Assembly (NCBI RefSeq): GCF_003205575.1
Contig: NZ_PYBW01000070.1
Span: 61,044-125,043, forward strand
Direction of reading: 5' to 3'
Source of the DNA: Streptomyces tateyamensis
GTDB lineage: Bacteria > Actinomycetota > Actinomycetes > Streptomycetales > Streptomycetaceae
DNA: 64,000 nucleotides
The translations under genes were made by a program, and so were the position numbers. Under the pieces are notes generated by a model. That model searched no databases, was not told the origin of the DNA, and was given only the letters and a program-made list of their open reading frames with translations. Of the stretch, positions 24,937-33,186 are shown piece after piece; the first letter of the stretch is position 1, and each line of letters begins with the position of its first letter.

Positions 24937-26322
24937 TCAGTAGACGCAGGGGATGGCGCCGCCCGCCACGGAGTCCCCGGCGGACCGGTCCTCGTCCGCG
25001 GCCGGGGTGCTGCTGGCGGACTGGTCCGGTGTCGGGGTAGGGGTGGAATCCGGGGTCCGGGCCTGGCTCGGGGTGGGGGTCTGGGCCTGGTCCGGGGTCG
25101 CGCTCTCGGCGGGCTGGTCCGACGGGCCCGGGGAGGCGGCCGGCCGGCCGCCCTGGAACACCTGACGCACCGTCGCCCGGATCGCCGCCTCGTCCACGAT
25201 GTTCACGTCCCCGGCACTCGGCAGGCTCGCGTAGCGCACGATCGGCAGCGTGCGGAACTCGGTGTGCCCGCCGGTCAGGTTGGTGGCCTGCTGGGCGAAG
25301 TCGAGGATGTCCCACTGGTCGTCGAGCACCACGTCCTGCTTGACCGCGTCCAGCAGGCCCCGCAGCCGGCCCAGGTCGTCGAAGAAGCCCTGCTGCTTCA
25401 GCTTGGTGGTGACCGAGGCCAGGAAAGCCTGCTGACGGTGGGTCCGGTCCAGGTCGCCGTTGGGCAGGTTGTGCCGCTGGCGCACGAAGGCCAGCGCCAT
25501 CGAGGCGTCGAGCTGGTTGACGCCCTTGGTGCCGTGGAAGCCGGAGCCGCCGCCCGGGGTGCGCGCGGTACGGGCGAAGGTGGGGTCGGCGGCGTCCTTC
25601 TTCAGGCAGACGGTGATCGGCTGCAGCACCTTGGCCACGTCGTAGAAGCCCTTGAGGTTCAGCTCGGCGAAGTGGTCGATCGGTACGTCGAGCAGCTTCT
25701 GCACGGTCAGCAGGGTGGCCGCGCGGCCCGCGTCGCGGCCCCGGTGCTCCAGTTCGGCGCCCGAGTAGGTCCGGGACAGCTGCTGCTCGGCGTAGTACTT
25801 GGCCTGGTCGTAGGCCTCCTTGATCTTGCCCTTGCCGAGCGGGTGGCCGCCGGGCACGTTGACCAGGTCCACGTAGTCGTCGCGCGGGATCGAGAAGGCC
25901 TGCACCGTGCCGCCGTCGGCCGGGATGTGCATCAGGATCAGGGTGTTGGTGTTGTACCCGCCGATCTCGCTGTTGCCGGCGTTCAGCTCGTCCGCGACGA
26001 ACTCCCGGGGCAGGTCCTTGCCGTCCTGGTCGCGCCGGCTGTCCAGGCCGATCAGCAGCAGGTTCACCGACTTGTCCAGGTGCGGCGGCGCGCCGCCGTC
26101 GGCCGCGGCGGCCTGCTGCACCTGCTCGATCGCGTGCGAGGTGGTCATGCCGGACTTCAGGTCGCGGTAGGTGTACCAGGAGAACGCGCTGACCACGAGC
26201 ACCGAGCCGCCGGCCAGGCAGGCCATCGAGCGCCCGGCCGCCCGGACCGCCCGCAGCCGTCGGCCGGGCTCGCGTCCGCCCCCCGCCGCGCCAAGCCGAC
26301 CGTGCCCCTGACTGCCCGTCAT
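24937..26322 (-). CDS. LytR-CpsA-Psr (LCP) family cell-wall glycopolymer ligase
   Basis: A 461-residue membrane-anchored enzyme that attaches teichoic-acid-like or other glycopolymers to peptidoglycan. One membrane segment lies near residues 36-55 (CLAGGSVLVVSAFSWY). The LCP domain shows LLIGLDSRRD, SIPRDDYVD and MALAFVRQRHN, which hold the Asp and Arg residues that bind the polyprenyl pyrophosphate substrate. A Pro/Thr/Ser tail follows. ATG 26322 is used; GTG 26355 is an in-frame alternative without a ribosome site. A second LCP gene is at the right edge. Confidence 0.9.
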   Translation of the reverse strand: MTGSQGHGRLGAAGGGREPGRRLRAVRAAGRSMACLAGGSVLVVSAFSWYTYRDLKSGMTTSHAIEQVQQAAAADGGAPPHLDKSVNLLLIGLDSRRDQDGKDLPREFVADELNAGNSEIGGYNTNTLILMHIPADGGTVQAFSIPRDDYVDLVNVPGGHPLGKGKIKEAYDQAKYYAEQQLSRTYSGAELEHRGRDAGRAATLLTVQKLLDVPIDHFAELNLKGFYDVAKVLQPITVCLKKDAADPTFARTARTPGGGSGFHGTKGVNQLDASMALAFVRQRHNLPNGDLDRTHRQQAFLASVTTKLKQQGFFDDLGRLRGLLDAVKQDVVLDDQWDILDFAQQATNLTGGHTEFRTLPIVRYASLPSAGDVNIVDEAAIRATVRQVFQGGRPAASPGPSDQPAESATPDQAQTPTPSQARTPDSTPTPTPDQSASSTPAADEDRSAGDSVAGGAIPCVY

Positions 26323-26405
26323 CCCGCCCCCGTCCGTCCCCGTCTCACTGCCCACGAAGCTTTGACGCGCGAACCCCTGGAAAGGGCACAGAAGTTCGGC
26401 CGAAT

Positions 26406-26419
26406 GTGAGGGAGGTCAC
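26406..26419. promoter_or_regulatory. Crp-like operator GTGA-N6-TCAC
   Basis: GTGAGGGAGGTCAC, preceded by T, repeats the symmetric arrangement seen at 425. It lies in the divergent region between the LCP gene and the AraC-type gene, 45 bases upstream of the latter's probable -10 box (TAGCCT, 26458-26463). The assignment to Crp is inference. Confidence 0.5.
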
Positions 26420-26490
26420 GGGCCGCGCGGGTGAGAACGGCGGCGGTGGGTTGCCGGTAGCCTGGCGCACACCGAGGGGGAGGGGGACCG

Positions 26491-27366
26491 ATGGGGCTCT
26501 GGGTGGGAGAAGGTGTCATGACCGGGGCAGACGTGGAGGTCGCCCGGGTGGGGAACCGGTGGCGGGTCAGCCGCCCCTGGCACCCGGGGCTGCGGCCCTA
26601 CCTGCGCAGCTACGCGGGCTACTTCGAGACGACGCCTGCGCCCTACCAGGTGCGGGTGGTGCCCAGTGGGCGCGCGGTGCTGGTGCTCAACCTCGCCGCG
26701 CCGTTCAGCCGGGTGGAGCGGATGGGGGTGGCCGGCGGCTCCAGCGGGCGGATCGGCTCGCTGGTGGTGGGGCTGGAGGACCGGCCCGCGCTGCTGGAGC
26801 ACCCGGGCGGGCAGGAGGCGATCCGGGTGGAGTTCAGCCCGCTCGGCGCCTACCGGCTGTTCGGGCTGCCGATGCGGGAGCTGACCAACCGGGCGGTCGA
26901 GCTGACCGACGTGCTGGGCCCGGGCGGCGGGCGGCTGGTGGAGCGGCTGGCCGCCACGGCCGACTGGCGCTCCCGGTTCGACCTGCTGGACGGCGCACTG
27001 CTGGCCCGGGTGGCCGGCGGACCCGAGCCCGCGGCCGAGGTGCGCCGGGCCTGGCAGCTGCTGGTGCGCAGTGGCGGCAGTCTGCCGATCGCCGCCATCG
27101 CGGCCGAAGTCGGCTGGAGCCACGGCTACCTGGTGCGCCGCTGCACCGAACAGGTCGGCCTGGCCCCCAAGGCCTCGGCCCGGGTGCTGCGCTTCCACCG
27201 GGCGGTCGCGATGCTCGGTCGCGGCGACCGCAAGCTGGTGGACACCGCCCTCGCCTGCGGCTACGCGGACCAGGCCCACCTGAGCCGGGAGTTCCGCGTC
27301 CTGGCGGGCGTCTCCCCGGCCCGCCTGCAGGCGGCCCGCCGCGCGGAGGGCGCGCTGACGGTCTGA
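26491..27366 (+). CDS. AraC-family transcriptional regulator
   Basis: A 291-residue cytoplasmic DNA-binding protein. The N-terminal part is a cupin-like sensor (VRVVPSGRAVLVLNLAAPF, about residues 53-71) and the C-terminal ~90 residues are the double helix-turn-helix, with LPIAAIAAEVGWSHGYLVRR and VDTALACGYADQAHLSREF as the two recognition units. ATG 26491 follows GAGGGGGAGGGGG; ATG 26518, with its own GGAGAAGG, is nearly as good. It is divergent from the LCP gene with a Crp-like site between. Its ligand is unknown. Confidence 0.88.
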   Translation: MGLWVGEGVMTGADVEVARVGNRWRVSRPWHPGLRPYLRSYAGYFETTPAPYQVRVVPSGRAVLVLNLAAPFSRVERMGVAGGSSGRIGSLVVGLEDRPALLEHPGGQEAIRVEFSPLGAYRLFGLPMRELTNRAVELTDVLGPGGGRLVERLAATADWRSRFDLLDGALLARVAGGPEPAAEVRRAWQLLVRSGGSLPIAAIAAEVGWSHGYLVRRCTEQVGLAPKASARVLRFHRAVAMLGRGDRKLVDTALACGYADQAHLSREFRVLAGVSPARLQAARRAEGALTV

Positions 27367-27417
27367 CGCCGGCCGAGCTGGTCCGCCCCGGGCGCTTCAG
27401 GCCCGCGGCGCGTCGAA

Positions 27418-27464
27418 GCCCCGTCGGCCGAAGGCGACTTGGAAGGTCGCCTGCCCGACGGGGC
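27418..27464. terminator. Two-part hairpin terminator
   Basis: A 10-bp outer stem (GCCCCGTCGG) and a 7-bp inner stem (AGGCGAC) are joined by a small internal loop and close on a seven-base loop. It lies 50 bases past the AraC gene and about 125 bases past the convergent CHAP gene, and may serve both. Confidence 0.65.
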
Positions 27465-27590
27465 GTTCGATGGGTACCGCTGCGGCTCCGGCGGTGTTCG
27501 TCACACTGCCGTGGCCTGCACGCTCACCGGATCACCCCGCCGGTCAGGCTGTCCGTGGCGGGGGTGCGCCGATGTCCTGCTGGTGGTTGC

Positions 27591-28418
27591 TCAGAAGTGG
27601 AGCATCCACTGGAAGTCGGACCCCACGTTGTCGACGTGCAGGTGGGTGCGAGTGCCGTAAGCGAGGCCGTTGTTCCAGTTGTACTCCTCGACGTCGTAGG
27701 AGCCGTCGGAGTACACGGCGTTGACGTAGGCGACGTGGCCGAGGCCCGGGTTGTGGACGGTGTTGACGGCGATGGCGCCGACGGTCGGGGTGGTGTTGAC
27801 GGTGACGCCGGCGCTGCGGGCGGCGTTGGCCCAGTTGGCGGCGTTGCCCCAGGTGGTGCCGCCCCAGGAGTTGCTGAAGGTCGGGACGCCGAGACGGCTG
27901 GCGATGCGGTACGCCGCGAAGGCGGTGCAGTTGTCGGCGGCGAAGCCGCGGGTGCCGTGGTCGAAGTCGTCGACGGGGGACTGGTTGCCGCTGCCGCTGC
28001 TGCCGAGGAACTGGTGGGAGGCCTCGTTGTTCTTCAGGGTGCTGTTGAGGTTGCCCTTGGCCCCGGGGGCGAAGTCCTGGCTGGCGCCGGCGTAGCCGCT
28101 GTTGAAGTACACGCGGACGGTGTGCCCGGTGCGGTTCCACACCGACGCGGCGTTGTTCTTGACGCACAGGCCCTGGCCGGCGCCGGAACCCTTGAAGTCG
28201 TAGCAGGTCGGCTCGGTGTCGCCGAGGTTGCTGACCGAGTCGGTGAAGTCGGAGATCGAGCCGGCCTCGTTGCTGTTGTAGTAGTAGCAGAACTCTCCGT
28301 TGTCGCAGACACCGTCGCGGGAGGCGGCGAAGGCGGGGGAGGAGCTGGCGCCGATCAGGGGAACGGCCATGGCCAGGGCGGTACCGGCGACGGCGAGCGT
28401 GGTGCGTATGGTCTTCAT
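27591..28418 (-). CDS. Secreted CHAP-domain hydrolase with peptidase-inhibitor I36 domain
   Basis: A 275-residue exported protein, likely a peptidoglycan amidase/endopeptidase. A signal peptide ends near residue 32 (SPAFAAS). Residues about 35-115 match the I36 inhibitor family (VCDNGEFCYYYN, and a second Cys pair). The CHAP domain follows, with Cys164 in NCTAFAAY, His228 in GLGHVAYV and an acidic partner in VEEYNW. Fusion of an inhibitor-like domain to a CHAP enzyme suggests self-control or targeting (inference). Four 11-bp direct repeats sit just upstream of its start. Confidence 0.88.
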   Translation of the reverse strand: MKTIRTTLAVAGTALAMAVPLIGASSSPAFAASRDGVCDNGEFCYYYNSNEAGSISDFTDSVSNLGDTEPTCYDFKGSGAGQGLCVKNNAASVWNRTGHTVRVYFNSGYAGASQDFAPGAKGNLNSTLKNNEASHQFLGSSGSGNQSPVDDFDHGTRGFAADNCTAFAAYRIASRLGVPTFSNSWGGTTWGNAANWANAARSAGVTVNTTPTVGAIAVNTVHNPGLGHVAYVNAVYSDGSYDVEEYNWNNGLAYGTRTHLHVDNVGSDFQWMLHF

Positions 28419-28447
28419 GGTCTTCTCTCTTCGTGAGTCATCTGCGG

Positions 28448-28491
28448 GTGCGTGAGGCGTGCGTGAGGCGTGCTTGAGGCGTTCTTGGGAG
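28448..28491. repeat. Four 11-bp tandem direct repeats
   Basis: Four consecutive units with consensus GTGCGTGAGGC; units one and two are identical and units three and four diverge. They lie 30-73 bases upstream of the CHAP gene start. An 11-bp period is about one helical turn, so the units face the same side of the DNA, as in arrays bound by a regulator. No other role is visible. Confidence 0.6.
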
Positions 28492-28518
28492 GTGTCGCGC
28501 GCTCAGTGAGTGCTGCGC

Positions 28519-29400
28519 TCAGTGGGTGCGCTGGTACTGCTCCCAGGTCTGGATGGGGATGCGGGGGCCGTCGTCGGCGCCGTGGTTGGCCAGGCCGTTG
28601 AAGCCGAGGTAGTAGTCACCGGTCTGGTTCTGGGCCTGGGTGGACAGGTCGGTGTCGCTGATCGCTGCCGCGTGGATGTGCCACGGCCAGTTGCCCTGGC
28701 TGGGGTTGCGGACCCAGGCGGCGAATCCGACCTGGCGCAGGGCTCGGGCGACATCGGTCCGCGTGGTGGTGGACATCCCGTCGATGTTGACGTCCACGAC
28801 GCCACCGCCGTCGTGCGTGCCGGCGGACGTGGGATCACCGCCGGGGTTGTAGGAGCCCTGGGACAGGGTGAGGTGGAAGCCCAGGATGTTCTCGGCTGCC
28901 GTGAGCATGTTCTGGGTGCGGGTGTTGATGGTGTATCCGTCGCGCTGCAGCTTGGCTCCGGGGCCGATCTGGTGGGTGACGGTGAACCGGCCCTGGCCGA
29001 GCAGGGCGAGGGAGGTGGCGCCGGGCAGTCCGTTGGCGTCCAGGCCGGTGTAGCCGAGGGAGCGCTGGAAGGCGGCGTAGGCGGTGATGGTGGTGGTGCC
29101 GAAGTACCCGTCCACCCAACGGGCGTCCAGGAGGTGACGGGCCTCCAGGGCCTGCTCGACGGCTAGGACCGAGTCGTGGGCTCCGGGGGTCAGGGTGTTG
29201 TCGGCGCGTCGGGGATCGATCTGGGCAGCCAGAACGGTGGCTTCCATGTCCACCGCGGGCAGCGTGGCGGTCGTGGCCGGCGTTGCCGCCGACGGGGTTG
29301 CCGCGTGGGCCTGCGCGGTGGTCAGCACCAGGCCGCTCAGGACGGCGACGGCCACGAGCATTCGGGTGACGGCGTTACGGGTCTTGGTGGCGGATGCCAT
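28519..29400 (-). CDS. Secreted peptidoglycan-binding M15-like peptidase
   Basis: A 293-residue exported protein. The signal peptide ends near AQAHAA (about residue 33). A peptidoglycan-binding helical domain (about 65-135, VDGYFGTTTITAYAAFQRSL) is followed by a catalytic domain with GTHDGGGVVDVNID and WHIHAA, matching the HxxGxxxD and HxH zinc ligands of M15 D,D-peptidases. It should cut peptide stems of peptidoglycan. ATG 29400 follows GAAGGAACC by five bases; longer frames upstream lack a signal peptide. It lies 100 bases upstream of the CHAP gene. Confidence 0.85.
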   Translation of the reverse strand: MASATKTRNAVTRMLVAVAVLSGLVLTTAQAHAATPSAATPATTATLPAVDMEATVLAAQIDPRRADNTLTPGAHDSVLAVEQALEARHLLDARWVDGYFGTTTITAYAAFQRSLGYTGLDANGLPGATSLALLGQGRFTVTHQIGPGAKLQRDGYTINTRTQNMLTAAENILGFHLTLSQGSYNPGGDPTSAGTHDGGGVVDVNIDGMSTTTRTDVARALRQVGFAAWVRNPSQGNWPWHIHAAAISDTDLSTQAQNQTGDYYLGFNGLANHGADDGPRIPIQTWEQYQRTH

Positions 29401-29520
29401 GTGATGGTTCCTTCGGGTTCGGTGGAGGATCAGCCCTGACCTGGTCCCGTGTCGGGCAGCAGGCGGGGCGAGGACTTTGATGGAGGACTCCCGGCCGGGC
29501 AGCACTCAGCAGCTCCGCCG

Positions 29521-29556
29521 GTCGCTGTGACCGTCGCTGTGACCGTCGCTGACGCC
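29521..29556. repeat. 12-bp tandem repeats
   Basis: Two identical GTCGCTGTGACC units are followed by a diverged third (GTCGCTGACGCC). They lie between the M15-like gene and the next secreted-protein gene. The function is unknown. Confidence 0.5.
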
Positions 29557-29581
29557 GCGACGGTCGCCATGGGCCCGGCCG

Positions 29582-30022
29582 TCAGCAGCGGACGTCGGTC
29601 TTGACGGCGACATCGCCGTCGGCGATGTAGGGAATGGGGCCCAGCCCGGTCCAGCCCAGGGCCTGGGTGCACTGCGACAGGGTGGCGGCGCCGCTGGACC
29701 ACAGCTCCACGGAGTTGTGGTCGCACATGGGGTCCTGGACGTCGTGACCGCCGTTGGTGACGATGGCCGCGCACACGTCCCAGCTGCTGTGCGAGGAGCG
29801 GTAGCCCTCCCACACGTACAGGTAGGAGTAGTTCTTGCCGCAGCCCTTGTACTGCTTCACCGACGCCATCGTCTGGCCGCCGACGTTGAGGTAGGCGGTG
29901 CTGCCGATCTGCGTGACACTGGAACAACCGCTCGGAGTAGAGGCGTTGGCGGTTCCGGAGACGGCGAGGAGCAGCGGCGCGGCGAGGACGGCGGCGGCAG
30001 CGAGCTTGGCGAAGGTGCGCAT
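29582..30022 (-). CDS. Small secreted cysteine-rich protein
   Basis: A 146-residue exported protein of unknown function. The signal peptide is clear (MRTFAKLAAAAVLAAPLLLAV, cleavage near NAST, residue 28). The mature part has six cysteines, probably in disulfides, and a Trp/Tyr/Ser-rich core. ATG 30022 is used; AGAAGG lies about nine bases upstream. It is the most upstream of three consecutive minus-strand genes for secreted proteins (27591-30022) and may work with the two wall-lytic enzymes, though they have separate leaders. Confidence 0.8.
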   Translation of the reverse strand: MRTFAKLAAAAVLAAPLLLAVSGTANASTPSGCSSVTQIGSTAYLNVGGQTMASVKQYKGCGKNYSYLYVWEGYRSSHSSWDVCAAIVTNGGHDVQDPMCDHNSVELWSSGAATLSQCTQALGWTGLGPIPYIADGDVAVKTDVRC

Positions 30023-31321
30023 GGCGGATTGCCTTCTTTCGGGGAAGGGGAATGGCGGAGGCGGCCCCGGCCACGGCCGGGGTGTGGAGCAGGTCTTTCG
30101 CGGAAACGTCGAACTGCCGTTTCGCGGAGCCGCCTTGATGGGGCGTCCGGTTCGGGGCAGGTCACGCGGCGTCGATCCACCCCGCCGGCGCCGGCGCAAC
30201 CCGGGGCAGGGCACCCGTCAGGGCGCGCGGACAGCGGTGGACGGGGCCGAGGAGTCCGTGGCATGGACGTCATGTGTCCGTCCAGCCAGCGGGGTTCGAT
30301 CGGTGGCCGGCAGCTGGTTCTCAAACTCCCGCTGTGACTGCACTCAAATTGCCGGGAGAACCGTGAACTCGGTTCGCGGAGGCAGCGATGAAATATCGGT
30401 GGAGGTCGACGCGGTACAGATGTGTTCCACTCGATAATGGTGTTGGCGGTGAACCCGGATCAGATCGGTGACCATTTCAGCCGTCAGCTGCGATGACACC
30501 GGGGTCAGGAAAGATGGGAATCACCGAGACCAGGCGCACGGGATCCGGTCAACTCCGTTCGAGTGATGCGGCGTGGACGCCGCCCCAGTCGAAACCCGAG
30601 GTGGTGACGGTCCCGCCTGCGGCGGGGATGCCTATCGAATGGGCCACGACTGTTCTCTCCCGTCTCATGGCTAGTGCTCTGCCCTGAATGGTTCGCGGAG
30701 CTCGTCCCGGTTCTTGTGACGCTTTCCGCTGTTGAGGTAGAGCTTGCCGTCCGGGCAAGGCGATGTCACGGCTTCAGAAGTGGCACCAAGATGCTCGGCA
30801 GCTAGGTGCCAGATCACCTTTGTCTACGGAACCCTCGCGCCCCGGACCGCGATCGCAGCCTTTTGCGCCGAGTACGTCGACCTCCAGGCCGGCGAGCACC
30901 GCTATCAGCCGGCTCTGGAGCGTGAGCAGACATCCGCGGAGTCGCCCTGGGCCCGGCCTCTCAATGAACTGTGCTGCAGCGGTGGCGACTTCAGTCAGTT
31001 GAGCAGCGGCTACATGGACGAGTCCGCTTGCCGCAAAGCTGTTTCTGATGGATCGTCAGGGAGTGGAAGCCACAGCTGTAACGATGCACAGGAGCACGTC
31101 CCATCCGTCACCGACGGTTCGCGGCCGTGCAGCTCACCGTGCCGACCGCGCGAAGGCGCCCAGGCCTGCTGCGGCGGTGCGCCCGAGGACCTGTTGGAAC
31201 CACCCCAGGTGTTCGCCGTCGATGTGGCAGCCGGCGGGAGGGTCGACTTGCGACTGCTCCGTGTCGCCTCGGGGGACCCGGATCCCGGGAAAGACGTTCT
31301 CCTGGTTGGCCGGGTCAGTTC
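30023..31321. other. 1.3-kb gene-poor region of lower GC
   Basis: No gene with a start signal, codon bias and domain can be supported. From about 30300 to 31200 the sequence is visibly richer in A and T than its surroundings, and third-position bias is weak in all frames. A 39-codon minus-strand frame (30549-30668) is the most peptide-like piece, but its ribosome site is poor. The region looks like decayed acquired DNA between the secreted-protein cluster and the exonuclease. Confidence 0.5.
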
Positions 31322-32251
31322 TCAGCGGGTGGTTGCGAGGGTGTCGAGGAGGCGGGTGAGGGAGGTGCCGAGGCCCCAGCGGGTGGTGAGGGCTTCGAGG
31401 GTCATGGGGTCGAGGGGTTCGCGGGGGAGGGTGGGGTCGAAGTCGGGGAGGGGGACGTCGGTGGCGACGCGGACGACGGTGGGGGCGACGTCGAGGTAGG
31501 GGGCGCCTTCGAGGAGGTTCTTGCGGCGGGCCGGGGTGAGCTTGGAGAGGGGGTCGGCGGCTGCGGCGCGGATGGCGGCGAGGTTGCCGTACTCGCGGAT
31601 GAGTTGGGTGGCGGTCTTCTCGCCGATGCCCTTGACGCCGGGCAGGCCGTCGCTGGGGTCGCCGCGCAGGGCGGCCATGTCGGCGTACTCGAAGCCGGTG
31701 ACGCCGTACTTGTCGAGCAGGGCGGCCTCGGTGATGACCTCGGCGTTGCCGACGCCCTTGACCGGGTAGATGACCTGGACCCCGCGGGCGTCGTCGACCA
31801 GCTGGAACAGGTCCCGGTCGCCGGTGACGATCCGGACCGGGGTGGTGGCGGTGGTGGCCAGGGTGCCGATCACGTCGTCCGCCTCGTAGCCCGGGACGCC
31901 GATGCGGGCGATGCCGAGGGCGTCCAGGACCTGCTCGATCACCGGGACCTGGGGGGAGAGGGCGTCCGGGATCTCCTCCTCGACCTGGCCGGCCTCGGCC
32001 AGGCGGTGGGTCTTGTAGGAGGGGATCAGGTCGACCCGCCACTGCGGGCGCCAGTCGGCGTCCATGCAGGCCACCAGCTGGTCAGGGCGGTGGTCCTGGA
32101 CCAGGCGGGTGATGAAGTCGAGCAGGCCGCGGACGGCGTTCACCGGGGTGCCGTCCGGGGCCTTCACGGACTCCGGGACGCCGAAGTAGGCCCGGAAGTA
32201 GAGGCTGGCGGTGTCGAGCAGCATCAGGGTCACCGCACGATCATCCCGCAC
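31322..32251 (-). CDS. 5'-3' exonuclease (DNA polymerase I N-domain type)
   Basis: A 309-residue flap/5'-3' exonuclease homologous to the N-terminal domain of DNA polymerase I, without a polymerase domain. MLLDTASLYFRAYFG, CMDADWRPQWR, YEADDVIG and IVTGDRDLFQLV hold the acidic metal ligands, and the helix-hairpin-helix is GDPSDGLPGVKGIGEKTA. It acts in Okazaki-fragment or repair processing. The start is uncertain: GTG 32251, GTG 32233 and ATG 32224 are all in frame and none has a strong ribosome site. It lies 11 bases after the PhzF gene and is probably co-transcribed with it. Confidence 0.92.
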   Translation of the reverse strand: MRDDRAVTLMLLDTASLYFRAYFGVPESVKAPDGTPVNAVRGLLDFITRLVQDHRPDQLVACMDADWRPQWRVDLIPSYKTHRLAEAGQVEEEIPDALSPQVPVIEQVLDALGIARIGVPGYEADDVIGTLATTATTPVRIVTGDRDLFQLVDDARGVQVIYPVKGVGNAEVITEAALLDKYGVTGFEYADMAALRGDPSDGLPGVKGIGEKTATQLIREYGNLAAIRAAAADPLSKLTPARRKNLLEGAPYLDVAPTVVRVATDVPLPDFDPTLPREPLDPMTLEALTTRWGLGTSLTRLLDTLATTR

Positions 32252-32262
32252 CCCGGTGACAA

Positions 32263-33117
32263 TCAGCCGGGCAGGCGCACCGCCGCGCCCGAGACCCGCA
32301 CCCGCGGGTCGCCCGCGCGCAGCTCGACCCGCAGCTCGCCCGGGCTGCCCTGGTCCTCGCCCTGGTGCAGGGTCAGCAGCGCGGTGGCGGGAGCCTGGCC
32401 GAGCTCGCGCAGGTACGCGCCGAAGGCGGCGGCCGCGGCGCCGGTGGCCGGGTCCTCCACCACGCCGCCGACCGGGAACGGGTCGCGGACGTGGAAGACG
32501 GTCTCCGAGGCGCGCCAGACCAGCTGCAGGGTGATCAGGTCACGGGCCGTCATGAAGGCGGCCAGCCCGTCGAAGTCGTAGTCGAGGTCGGCCAGGCGCT
32601 CGCGGGTGGCGGCGGCCAGCACCAGGTGGCGGGCGCCGGCGTAGGCGTAGCGGGGCGGCAGGGCCGGGTCGAGGTCGGCGGCCTGCCAGCCGAGCAGGGC
32701 CAGGGCCTGCTGGAAGTCGGCGGGGTCGACTTCCTGGACGTCGGGCTCGATGCTGGTGAGGGTCGCGCGCAGCACGCCGTCCGGGCCGGGGGCGACCGAG
32801 ACGGGGACGGTGCCGGCCTTGGTCTCGAAAACCAGCTCACCCGGGCCGTCCTGCTCGGCGACGGCGACGGCGGCCGCGACGGTGGCGTGCCCGCAGAACG
32901 GGACCTCCATCGCGGGGGCGAAGTACCGCACCCGGTACCCGCGCTCCCCGAGGGCGGGGTCGGCCACCAGGAACGCCGTCTCGGAGTAGCCGAGCTCGGC
33001 GGCGATGGCGAGCATCTGCTGGTCCGTCAGCCCGCGGGCGTCGGAGACCACCCCCGCCTTGTTGCCGCCGGCGGGGTCGGTGGTGAAGGCGGCGTAGTGG
33101 AGGGGAGTCGTCGTCAT
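32263..33117 (-). CDS. PhzF-family isomerase
   Basis: A 284-residue cytoplasmic protein of the PhzF/diaminopimelate-epimerase-like fold. The catalytic Glu is in GYSETAFL (about residue 45) and the family motifs VPFCGHATVAAA and EDPATGAAAAAFG are intact. Many PhzF homologues outside phenazine clusters have no known substrate, and no phenazine gene is nearby, so only the isomerase fold can be stated. ATG 33117 is chosen over an upstream frame start that would add a non-conserved tail. Confidence 0.9.
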   Translation of the reverse strand: MTTTPLHYAAFTTDPAGGNKAGVVSDARGLTDQQMLAIAAELGYSETAFLVADPALGERGYRVRYFAPAMEVPFCGHATVAAAVAVAEQDGPGELVFETKAGTVPVSVAPGPDGVLRATLTSIEPDVQEVDPADFQQALALLGWQAADLDPALPPRYAYAGARHLVLAAATRERLADLDYDFDGLAAFMTARDLITLQLVWRASETVFHVRDPFPVGGVVEDPATGAAAAAFGAYLRELGQAPATALLTLHQGEDQGSPGELRVELRAGDPRVRVSGAAVRLPG

Positions 33118-33186
33118 GATCGACGCCAACACCACCGCGGCACCCCGCATTCCGGGGTACCCGTGACCGGCGGCCCGGCCCGCGGC

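Noticed and set aside
30549..30668. 39-residue minus-strand peptide resembling a small precursor peptide
   Set aside because: The ribosome site is weak, and there is no maturation enzyme or transporter nearby.
27591..31321. Prophage or intact mobile element
   Set aside because: Lytic-enzyme genes and lower GC suggested a phage remnant, but there are no integrase, transposase, capsid, tail or att-like repeats, and each lytic gene has its own signal peptide.
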